A model generated the notes under the pieces. That model ran no database searches. It saw only the letters and a list, made by a program, of their open reading frames with translations, and was not told the origin of the DNA. A stretch of DNA of 64,000 nucleotides from positions 121,823,891 to 121,887,890 of the forward strand of contig OZ020267.1 in assembly GCA_963971225.1 (NCBI GenBank), read 5' to 3'. Both the position numbers and the translations under genes were made by a program. Positions 54,374 through 64,000 of this stretch are shown here, piece by piece (the first letter of the stretch is position 1; each line of letters opens with the position of its first letter). This stretch comes from Melieria omissa (lineage: Eukaryota > Arthropoda > Insecta > Diptera > Ulidiidae).

Positions 54374-56566
54374 TTTCAGCATTCGCATATTCGCCGCAGT
54401 GATCGTGATTGGAGCGCAAGCACAGCTTCACGCGCATTGTGGGTCCGTGCGCGTTCTCAGCCAGCGCTAGAGTGATGTCTTCCGCGTGTCCGAGAGAGCG
54501 ACCCGACGTGCTGTAGTGCGTCGCTGGTGCGACGTGATTAATGACGGCTTCCTTGAATGTGGCTTCGGTGCCCGACGGCAGCAGCGTCACCGTGTCCACA
54601 ATCTGCCAAGCGGCTGTCGGTGTTACGCGGCTCACCAGCGACTCGACAATCGCCACTAACGACAAGCAAGTGGCAGCCACATTGATGCCCAGCACATGCG
54701 AGTTGGGGTCGTAGGTGACGTGCAGCGGCGGCGGTATCTTGCTGACCTTAGTGGTGGTCATCACCTCGTTGGAGTAGCCGGAACTTCCCTTCGAGTTAAG
54801 CGCGTACACCTTGAACATGTAGCTCTGGTGCTGGTCAAGAGGCATCACCTTGCACGGATTGTCGCGGTAGCAATCGAACTCCAGCCCATCGGGTGTGCCC
54901 AGAGTACTGCCACCGCTGCTGCCGGTGTACATGTGAGTTGCACAGTCGGAAAGTAGCTGTTCGCGCGGTGTGGCCACCCGGCGGTAGGTAACGAGGAACT
55001 TGGTGCTCGTCATGCCGCCATTGAAACCGGGTATCCAGCTGAGAACGGCGTAGTTGTGCGAGACTTCGACGACTTTCAGCGCGCTGGGCCGTTCGGGCGC
55101 TCCCTTCTGTTGCAGACGTATTTGCGTACGTATAGTGTCGAGCGGATTGACGGCCCGGCACGTGTAGTCGCCATAGTCAGAGTGCGAGAGGTGGTTGATG
55201 CGCAGCACCGAGGTGTAGACGTCGTTGTTGTCGACGCGCGTGCCGATCTCGTAGTGGCCGTCGGAGGACATAGTGAGCGGCGAGGGATTGTTGCCGAACT
55301 GCCACTGGAACTCGGGCTTGGGGTAGGCCTGCACCTTGCAAACGACCTCGGCCGACTCGCGCACGTCGTAGGCCACCTTGTTGTACTGGTGCAGCACGAT
55401 CGGCTCGTGCTCGATGCGCAGGTGCATGCTCGAGTTGGCCGAGTTCACCTCGTTCTCGTACAGGCAGGTGTACAGGCCGCGGTCGACGGGCACGAGCTGG
55501 TTGCCGTTCGGGCGTCCCTTGCCGCGGAACTTGAGAATGCTTTGCACTGTAACCACGCCGCTGGAGCCCTGGTTGGGCGTTGTGCGAATGTCGTACATCT
55601 TGCGACCAGGTAGTATCTCCGTGCCATCCTTGATCCAGCGGATGATGGGCGTCGGTTTGCCTTTGGCGCTGCACGTCACCGCGTAGTCCACGTCGCCGAC
55701 GCGACGCGTCATGTGCTGCTGCAACTTGGCCAGAAACTGTGGCGGCTGGTGCACCTCCAGCACAATGGTGGCCATCTTGCCAATGCCCAGCTCGTTGACG
55801 GCGTGACAGTGGTACTTGCCCTCGCTGCCCAGGTGCGCCTTGGGTATGGAGTACTGCGGGCCTTGGGCCAGGATTTTCTGCGTGTTGCTGAACTCGCCGT
55901 CCATATCGCGGAACCAGCGGTACTGCGGCACCGGCCAGCCCGGCGGATTGGCGGAGCAGCTGAGCGTTACGCCGTTGCCTACGTGCACGATGGGCTTGTT
56001 GGGCGTGATGTACGCTTGGCCCGGCCGATGACGCACCAGGAGCGCCACCGTCGAGTTGCCGACGCCTTCGATGCGCTTCGAGTTGAACGGCTGCATCAGA
56101 TTGACGGCGCGACAGATGTAGTTGCCGGCGTGTTCAGCGCGCACCGACACCAGCGTCAGCAATTCGCCGGCGAAGCGAAAATCCGGCGCGCTCTCCTTCA
56201 GCCACTCGACGGTGATGGGTGGCGGGTTGGCCGTTACATTGCAGCGCACCACCACCGTCTCGCCCTCCTCGGCCTCGTGCGTCTTCGACTCGATGACCAC
56301 GATGGGCGGGTAAAGCACGTCCAGCAAGACATCCTTCTCGCCCGCTTTGCCCAAACCGTTGTCGGCGGTGCATGTGTACTTGCCGGCGTGGTGGCGGTTG
56401 ACGCGGTAAATTGTGTGCGTGGGAGTGGCACTCACGTACTGGCCGTTGCGCGACCAACGCACATTCGCCACTTTGGGCTTGGCGTCAACGCGACACTCGA
56501 GTTTCGCAATGTGGTCACGTTCGATGCGAAGTGGATTCTGCGGGCCGACCTCAACGCGTGGATAAT
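54374..56566 (-). CDS. ed/fred: Echinoid-family adhesion protein, Ig/FNIII exon
   Basis: A 2,193-bp exon runs from the acceptor CTTTCAG at 56567 to the donor GTAAGTAC at 54373. It encodes about 730 residues. Five Ig domains are visible by their Cys and YxC pairs (GKYTCTADN, GNYICRAVN, GKYHCHAVN, GLYTCLYEN, GDYTCRAVN). An FNIII domain follows (PERPSALKVVEV to SGYSNEV), then a second FNIII-like region ending CLRSNHDHCGEYANAE. Conserved blocks such as LLVRHRPGQAYITPNKP are strongly Echinoid/Fred-like. These are homophilic cell-adhesion receptors at adherens junctions that influence EGFR and Notch signalling. Family members have seven Ig domains, so two more and the signal peptide should be in upstream exons beyond the right edge. 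The paralogs are too similar here to separate. Confidence 0.93.
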
Positions 56567-57072
56567 CTGAAAGCAGCGCAATTGGACAAAGTTTCGGTCA
56601 TTTCTTACACACAAATTCGTATGTTGATTAGTGAATAGATGGTAAATAATTATTTACTTATAAGTAAGTAGTCAGATGATTCGAATAAAAATCTCTTATA
56701 ACAGTGACTATTCCGCTATTCAAACGTCAAAACATGTGAACAATAAAAATGAAACATTTGACTTTCACTTGAACAGTCGATGCCTTTTGCTACTTATGGG
56801 TTTTACATTTAACGTGCCGGTATTTTAATACATAAAAATCATAAAAATTGTATGCGTGATGAAGCGAAATTCTTTACTCGGGTTCAAAGAACATTCAGTT
56901 TTATTGCGACTTTTAGATCACGTAAATGTAAGAATCGTTCGAAGCGAGAACTCCAACTTTACTCATAAATGATTTAGGTTGATTTGATTTATCGATCGAT
57001 GATTTCGAGAGAGAGAACCCAGATACCTAAGCTTCCCCTTAGCCAATGTAAATAGGTCTAAATATATATATA
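56567..57072 (-). other. Start of the next upstream intron, nothing else seen
   Basis: AT-rich sequence directly upstream of the Ig exon acceptor. No Ig-type exon is found from here to the right end of the window on the minus strand, so the intron probably exceeds 7 kb. Confidence 0.5.
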
Positions 57073-57308
57073 CAGTCGTGTCTGGGTATAGTGAACCCCC
57101 TATATAGTGAACACCTCGATATAGTGAACACCCAAATTTTGACATCGAGCCTCTAAATATAGAAACAATTTTGAAGCAAAAAACAAAGAGTGTATTTTGA
57201 GCAAATAAACGAGTTTTTGACCAAAAATGTTAACCTTGATATAGTGAACAACCTCAATATAGTGAACAGGCCTTGCAATAATTAGTTCACTATATCCAGA
57301 CACCACTG
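57073..57308. mobile_element. 236-bp pogo-like MITE with internal TATAGTGAAC repeats
   Basis: Inverted ends CAGTCGTGTCTGGGTATAGT (left) and, inverted at the right, CAGTGGTGTCTGGATATAGT are flanked by TA. The word GATATAGTGAACA is repeated several times inside each end. Such ends are typical of pogo/Tigger-derived MITEs. Small minus frames here only translate the repeats. Confidence 0.8.
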
Positions 57309-58789
57309 TATATAGGAAATAAATAGACGCCGGACGGAACGGACTCAGGGAAACTCATTTGGGAGAGCAGTTTTTAGGGATAGACCCCAAATGTTTTCAA
57401 CTTCTGATCAGCTTTAGTCTACTTTCCTTGTATCCTTTTATGCTTTTTCTCAATAAATCGCACAAAATAAGATGGTTCCGACATGTCCGACACCCATTAT
57501 TAGTTTTTCCACACAACACTAAATCTCGTCTACTGCACTTTCTGTCAGTTGGGTCTTTTCCACGCGCATTTTACACCCCAACGTGCAATTATGCGTTTCA
57601 AATTTCGAAAAATTATGCGTCAGATTGTGTCAAACGTTTACGAACACGCACACTGGCGCAACGCTGCAATGAGCTCCATTTAATTAATATGTATGTATGT
57701 GATATGCGCTTTCCGCCTTCCGCTGCGCCGCCGCCGACAACGCCATTACACGTCCAATTTCACTCAACTCTAATCGACACCGAGGGCGGCTCGCAACAAC
57801 ATTTTATGCGCCTAATTCTGCACGCCCATTGAGCAGGAAATGTCCGGCGTCACGGCTCGCATAGAGCCGATTCTGAAAAGCCGTGACTCAATAGGCCGTG
57901 ACGAGCCGGTCAGCGGCGATACATTTTAAACAATAATGAGCGCAGTTAAATAAAATTAAATGGAGCGCCGAAGCAGCATAGTTAAAAATGTCCGCACTTG
58001 TTCGACGGCAACTTTGCACGCTTGGGGGGCGCGTCGATGTTCCGCGCTAATATGCAGCGCCACGGAAGCCGCTGCAGGCGTGGAAAACGCCAACTGCGTG
58101 TCGCAAACAAATCGCACGCGCTCCACCTGCGCACAGCAACCGCGTTCGCAGGCTATCCAATCCAATAGAGGCGATTGTTTTCATGCGAGTCCATTGTTCT
58201 CGTGCCCTTTGCCATGTCATCGGCTTCTTTTATTCATTTTGTTTTGACAATGTTGCGGTCGCCGCTGTTGGACGCGGCGTGCAATGTGCGCGGCGCTATT
58301 AGAAAGCGTATCCCCTCATGTCCGGATGTCTCCGGCCATGGTTATTTGATACAGAAATGAATTGTGATGAATGGAGCTCGCTTAGACTAAAATCTATCTA
58401 CTGTGTTGACACTGCAAAGCGAACTTCATATGGGGGCTTTAAAAATGTTCGCAAAGCTGGCAGTGTTTTATGTGTTTTTTTATATAAAATCATGATAGGT
58501 TTTAACAGTTTGATTTGATAAGAACGACGAGTAATCCAAATGGCTGGAATGCAGCGCAGAAAGTTAAAACAAGGCAACAAAAATCAACAACAAAAGTGAT
58601 GCCACCAGATCAGAATTGGAGCTGATATTTCTCCTACAGGAATGCATGTGTATTATTGGGTGATGTTGTTATTGCTGTACATATACTTGTTTGTGTTCGG
58701 TATCGTTTATGTCCTGATTTAATATTGTTTTTTCACTTCAAAATTTTTGGACAAAGAAATACTTTTTCTCGTCAATCAAATATCATCTT
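57309..58789. other. Intron/intergenic, no gene seen
   Basis: A GC-richer block at 57560-58300 has overlapping frames without domains. A GTCACGGCT/AGCCGTGAC stem lies near 57850-57893. Confidence 0.4.
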
Positions 58790-60380
58790 CGTAAAGACTT
58801 TCCAGAGGATTTCAGGTTATGGGCCTTACGGAAGACCTCAATTTAACGGAGAGGGATATGACGACTGGCAGTTCAGAGTTAGGATTCATCTGGACGCGCT
58901 AGAGCTGGCGGACATTCTAACCGGCGATCACCCAAAGGAAGAAAATGAGCGGAAAGAATTCGAAAAGAGGGATATGAAGGCCACGGACAGATTGGTCAAC
59001 TTCATCCACTCGGATTGAAAGTCATCGAAAAAAATTTGGCATTCCTTAGAAGAAGAATTTAATCATCATTAAATACGCAATTTGAAGAAGCAAATCGCAA
59101 AATTAATAATGAAGGACGGTAAGTCAGTTCGATTACATGAACATGTCGCACACGCACAACAAAAGTGACACAACTCAAAATTTTTGATTTTTCAGGAAAC
59201 GCAAAAAACTGTTTTTGAGCTAAATAAACATTTTTGTTTAAATAACGTATGACCGTTCAGTAGAACAATCTTACAGATTATGCTTAAGGATAGGTTAAAA
59301 AAACAATTTTTTTTAATTTTAAACTAGAAAATCTAAAATTTTGAGTTGTGACTGTTTTGATTATATTTGAATTCAATAATTACGGACCTATTTCAAGTTA
59401 TGCAACTTTTCTCTGAATTTAATAATTATAAATTACAGTTAAATAGTTGAAAGAACAATTTTGAAAATTCGTAATTAATTTTTTTAGTTGAAAATGAATA
59501 TATTTTATTTTTTTATTTTTAAAGTTGTCAGAATTTTGCTTAAAATTAACTTTAACAAAAATTTATTTCGTCAAAAGTGACACAATTGGAGTTTGGACTC
59601 TTTTGCATTGAGCTGCAGCGATCAAATAGCATCAAACTTCTGACATGAAGAGAGACCTAACTGTATTTTTGCAACAGTTAACAACAACAAAATATACTGA
59701 GCTTTTGCTGATTGGTAGATTTATGCATTGTGCACAGTATTAACACATAAACCCGAAAATGAAAAATTTTGAGTTGTGTCACTTTTGTTGTGCGTGTGCG
59801 ATATGTAGCTGTCTTCGAAAACTTAACGCGGCAACTTCAGCTGGCTGGAGCCAAACTGAATATTTTGGCCAAACTATTCATCATTATATGGCTTTAATAT
59901 GGTGAAGTCAAGATAAATAAACAAAGAAATCAAGTTCAACGACCGGAATGCTCAAGAAGCAGAAGACTTCTTCTTCCCAGCGTTTACTAGGAAGAAGAAG
60001 TTTTTCAAGGAAAACTGCTTCAAGTGCAACAAATTTATACACGAATCAAGTGACTGTCGAGGAGAAGCACAAAGTCTTTCCAACTAAGGAATGTGTTTTG
60101 TGATACTAAGAAATGAGAAAAGCCATGCAAGTACGAAATTTTAAATTGGATTGTGGAGCTGGGGATATTTTCGCAAATGAGAAGTGGTATGATTTACTAA
60201 TATGAAAACGTTAAGTACATCGGTTGAAATCAACGTAGCTAACAAGAAGTAGAAGTTGCTGACTAAAGGAAGTGGAATAATATGCGGCTTAAGCAACCAA
60301 GGCGCAAACTTGTATATGAAAGATGTTGAATTGAGGGATAGTCGTCTATCAGGGTGTATCGATGGGAAAGCTAAGGTATT
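58790..60380 (+). pseudogene. Copia-like (Ty1/copia) gag-protease remnant, split by a DNA element
   Basis: The gag piece at about 58810-59018 has FNGEGYDDWQFRVRIHLD, the start of the copia-type gag (UBN2-like) domain. After the insertion at 59147-59800 the frame resumes with LTRQLQLAGAKL. A CCHC knuckle CFKCNKFIHESSDC is near 60020, a protease-like LDCGAGDIFAN near 60145 and a downstream ANKK...GSGII region. Stops and shifts are frequent. No LTR, integrase or RT was seen, so only the 5' third of the internal region is left. Confidence 0.75.
59147..59800. mobile_element. 654-bp unclassified element with 39-bp inverted repeats
   Basis: The ends start CGCACACGCACAACAAAAGT and continue to AAAATTTTT, 39 bp identical in inverted orientation. 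The flanks are ACATGT at the left (59141-59146) and ATATGT at the right (59801-59806), a probable 6-bp duplication with one change. Removing the element and one flank copy restores continuous gag-like reading of the copia remnant, which supports these boundaries. There is no transposase. The superfamily is not evident. Confidence 0.85.
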
Positions 60381-63300
60381 ATTTTCTCAACTTCGAACCG
60401 GATGATTCGTTTATGAGATATGTGTTCATAACTGAAATAAGAGGAACAACTTTTTTTTCAAAGACGCTTTTTAAAAATTGCTTCTTAAGAAAATGTTTGG
60501 GTTCTTAGCTTGGGTTTCAGCGATGAAATTTAGTTTAAAAAATACTTGTATTTTTAGGTGTACGCGATTAGCTAATTTTTTGTTGAGTAATGATATTTAT
60601 ATGAATGCAACTTAAAGACAATACTTAAGTGCCGCTCCTCGAGCCTCGTGCTTTGACCGTCACCGTATGTGTATATTTACCTTTATACTTATAAGCAAAA
60701 GTAAGATATACAAATGTATGTACCTATGGCCGCAATGTCACGTGACATCACTCATTTTGTCATGAAATTTTATGGGTTTTCAGTTTTGTCGCAATGGTAT
60801 TTGAGTAAATAACAAAAATATGCGCCGATTTTATTGAACGCGTGAACGGCAAATGTTATGTGAATCTGATGTGACACGCGTCGCTTCGGTGCTAGAAATG
60901 CTCGTCCTTAAAAATCATCACCAATTTACTTTCGTTCTGGGTGAGCGATAAAAGAAGCATACAAAAAGTACTAAAAACGATGCAGAAATGCAAAATGTTT
61001 GCGACATTCACTCAATGCGTCGAAATTTTTCGATCTCAACAAATTCGAGTGAGGTGATCACAAGTTTCTTTTATAATTTTTTACTCCACTTTAATCTATT
61101 GCTCCATTTATGTTCTAAAATCAACACAATGGTCATACAACAAGTTTATTTTTGCTTAAAAACTTGTTCTTTCAAATAATAACAACAGATAGTGAATACC
61201 GCTAATGGCTTTTCGTCAAGCCATTTGCCCAATTGTTGCAAAATCCAAGCTGTATGCAGAACTTTGTAAAGCTTTGGCGGTCACTCGTTGTCGCACATTT
61301 GCTTTTGCCGCTTGTGTTGTTACATTCCTACAACCGATTGGCGCACATGTGGCCCACTCTACAAAAATCACGACAAGTGTCTTCAGCTGCATTTTTCAAA
61401 GATGGTGCTGCCATTCTTTCCTCAACAGCGCCAGTTCGCTGGAATGAGTGAGGCGACGAGAAACTCGAAATACTCGCTGAACAATAAACACAGCCGAATG
61501 GCTGCGAAACGGCCAAACAAAGCCACACCTGGGTCCTGATGACTAAGCGAAGTGCTCTAATCCGTGCCGCACATTGCAACGTCGCCGAAGCGTTCGGGCT
61601 TAGCAGATTGTTGACTGTGCAGCCGCCGGTCACAGCAGCAGAATCGCTACAACAACTGGAGTGGTCGAGCAAAGTGCGACAAAGGACACAAAACTATGAA
61701 TGCGGCACTGTGTCCTGCGTGACGATGTACATATTTCAGTCAGCACCTGATGACGCCACGTCGCTATTGTGGCCGTTTTACACTATTTCGCCGGGAAGAT
61801 GAGAACTTTTGCAGATGTGCCAAACGTTCTTGAGTGCCGCCTCATAAATGCCTTAATGTGTTTATGAAATAAATATGACCACGTAAGGACTACGAGCATT
61901 TATTTGCTTTAACAAATAATTGTTGCAGTTAAGTCGCTTCGGGAGGCAATAGGAGCACTTAAAATAAACCAAATGCCACCAAAAGGAAATTCAACCTTTT
62001 TTATAAAAGTATGCTACAAATATTTCGCACATTTCCCTCTGTTACGACGTTTTCCTCTTTGAAATATTTGGTTGAAATTTTCGTAGCGTTGTTCGCATCG
62101 GCTTGCGATGAAAAATGCAGCGTACGGCATTTAACACACATTGGCTGAATCGAAATTTGTGAGAATGGCAATGGGCGTCGAAATCGATCGCCTTTGAATG
62201 GTTCAAGTAAAGTGTGTGCTGAGCTGATTCATCAACAAATTCTTTCTTTGCCTGTTAAGCCTTTATCCTCACCAGACCACTAAAGCCAAATGAATAGCGG
62301 TGACCATTTGGACTTTATGAATTGTACATACAAATTTATACATAAATATATGCGATACTTATCGGAAATTGTTAAATACATAACTTGAGTAAAAGTGCTT
62401 TTTCAAGTTTGCAGACAGTTTTTATGATACAGATGAGAATATGAATATATGCTGTTTGTTTCTTTTAATGTCGAATATTTGAAAGCTCATTTGTAATTCG
62501 TGACATGTATCAAAGTCGAACATGCTGAGTAGCATTGCCACTTCATCATGGCAAGATTTGCACTCGAAGAATGCTTGGAAATGATTAAATGTTACTGTCG
62601 GAATTCACGTTTTGTGAAATCAAATGATTTGAGTGAGAAATGATTTGTGCGTAAATCAACAAATATTTGGTTGTCAAAATCAATTCATTGAGCAACAATT
62701 AAAGTCGTAGTAACACAATTTCGGTGTGATGCTTCTAAACTATTTTTTGTGGGACTTGGTAAACCTCATTACTCGTGCTACTCTCGAGTAACTCGCTTGA
62801 AATTGTCGTGGTGAACATTTTCATGAAAAAATTTAATTAGTCATTAAAGGTTTTGCAGTGAAAACTACTGCGTAACCAATGAAGACCTCAAAATACCTTA
62901 AACCTTTAGAGTAACTTTCAAAATATTATATTGTGTTCTAGAGATTTGCAGGCAAATCGATTTAAAACATAAGTTAGTTGATTATTCGCTTGGATACAAA
63001 ATCCATATTAATTTGACATTTTCTAATTATAAACACTTAGTACATCGCCCAATACTAGTTTAATACCATAAACACATACATCCTTTTTAGTCAACATCGT
63101 TGACATGAAGCTGTTTTTGAAGCCTAACATTGATCACCGAGTGACTATTCCTTAGTCTGCCTGTTATACATGTAACTTTATTGTGGGCTTCAATAAGTAA
63201 TTTCCGTGAACATTAATGCCCCGTACACATAGACGACGCCAGCGACACGACTTTTTGTCAAAACATAGAATCAAAACGTTCGCATGGGGGCAATTATTTC

Positions 63301-63637
63301 GACAACTGCACTGCTACACGACCACCGATCGATGTTGTCACTGTCGCCAAATATGGAACCAAAGAAAATAAAGATACACACTTCATATTCTTTGCAAACA
63401 AAACAAATATTTTTAATGGGGTTTTTTGATTGCTCGGTTTGTTTTGAGCAACAATTAAAACATTGTTAGTATTTCAGTTAATTTTTACTAGCTCTAAAAA
63501 TTCAAACAAACTGTCATGTCTTTTAAGTTGATTGTAGAACGACAAAATAAATAAAGACGAATGGTTAGTAAAGGAAGTGAGCAGTGGTGCACACAGGATT
63601 TAATTTCGGGTGAGGGTTTTAAGCACAACTTTTGAGT
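60381..63637. other. Intron/intergenic, no gene seen
   Basis: Frames at 61205-61802 overlap on both strands in a GC-richer patch and have no domain. The rest is AT-rich with no repeat ends that I could pair. Confidence 0.4.
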
Positions 63638-63641
63638 TTAA

Positions 63642-63957
63642 CCCATTTTTTACCGCCCCTAGATCCCGTGGACCGATTTTGAAAATTTTCATAATACAGC
63701 CTATTTAGAGCCTCCGTATGCCATTTCTGCTTTTAAAAAAATTAAAAAAATTTTTTTTTTGGGCTGTTGCAGATGTGAATTTATACCAGTTTTACACTGA
63801 GTGAAACCCTAAAATTCGAAAATAGTTGTTCGCAGTTTTAAAGCCAACGAATGTAGCTTTCCGATTATGTAAAAATATTTAATATACGTTAGAAACTGTA
63901 ACTTTCAGAATTTTTCAAAGTTGCCGTGTCTTTAAAGACACGGCGGTAAAAAATGGG
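63642..63957. mobile_element. 316-bp TTAA-target MITE
   Basis: Perfect 16-bp inverted ends CCCATTTTTTACCGCC are flanked by TTAA at 63638-63641 and 63958-63961. A perfect 22-bp palindrome (half-site GCCGTGTCTTT) sits at 63923-63944 against the right end. CCC ends plus TTAA fit piggyBac-type MITEs. No coding region. Confidence 0.9.
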
Positions 63958-64000
63958 TTAATACCATTCGAAACCAGCAATTTTTGTGCTTACGCGGTTT

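Noticed and set aside
55056..56570. Long plus-strand frames over the Ig exon
   Set aside because: Antisense shadows of the Ig/FNIII exon with no recognisable motif.

Overview
The window looks like single-copy, intron-rich DNA from a higher fly. A tephritid fruit fly is my best guess, but that is an inference. Three things point there: an echinoid-family immunoglobulin-superfamily gene split by long introns, a GC-rich single-exon secreted serine protease of brachyceran type, and a dense mix of Tc1/mariner, hAT-like, TTAA-target, R1-like, copia-like and RNase H-bearing LINE debris. Nothing bacterial is present (no operons, CRISPR or ribosome binding sites). Most open frames in the window are antisense shadows or chance frames.

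Host genes. (1) A complete, intronless chymotrypsin-fold protease lies on the minus strand at 3959-4765, with GATA motifs upstream and a poly(A) signal just after the stop. (2) Three exons of one minus-strand gene lie at 56566-54374 (five Ig domains plus FNIII), 53369-52866 (transmembrane segment and proximal tail) and 41837-41349 (more tail). All three junctions use the same codon phase and the order matches Echinoid / Friend-of-echinoid. The signal peptide and first Ig domains lie off the right edge. The last tail exon was not found and is either to the left among the unexplained sequence or off the window.

Mobile DNA. 21855-25857 holds a 5'-truncated but otherwise intact R1-clade (Waldo-like) retrotransposon in a CA-rich microsatellite, with a perfect 12-bp target duplication and an open 994-aa ORF2. 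The 11-kb intron of the echinoid-family gene holds a Tc1-like element split by a TTAA-target element, a DD37E Tc1/mariner copy, a short TA-target MITE, a tiny R1-like 3' stub, an 88-bp foldback and a decayed mariner. Elsewhere are a second DD37E element (30374-31607), a three-level nest (34334-36196), a copia-like remnant split by an unclassified long-TIR element (58790-60380), an hAT MITE with a perfect 8-bp duplication (5433-5587), a mariner-end MITE (38523-38736), two pogo-like MITEs, several TTAA-flanked MITEs, and a tRNA-like SINE that shares its 3' tail with two LINE fragments nearby.

The rest is AT-rich intergenic or intronic DNA, alternating with moderately GC-rich blocks (about 11370-12060, 13930-14700, 28140-29400, 32080-33300, 38930-39830, 47470-50000) that have no convincing exons. 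I see no wholly new multi-gene system. The most unusual signals are the nested insertions, the shared SINE/LINE tail, the two diverged DD37E lineages, the unclassified 654-bp element and the protease with an altered oxyanion-hole residue.
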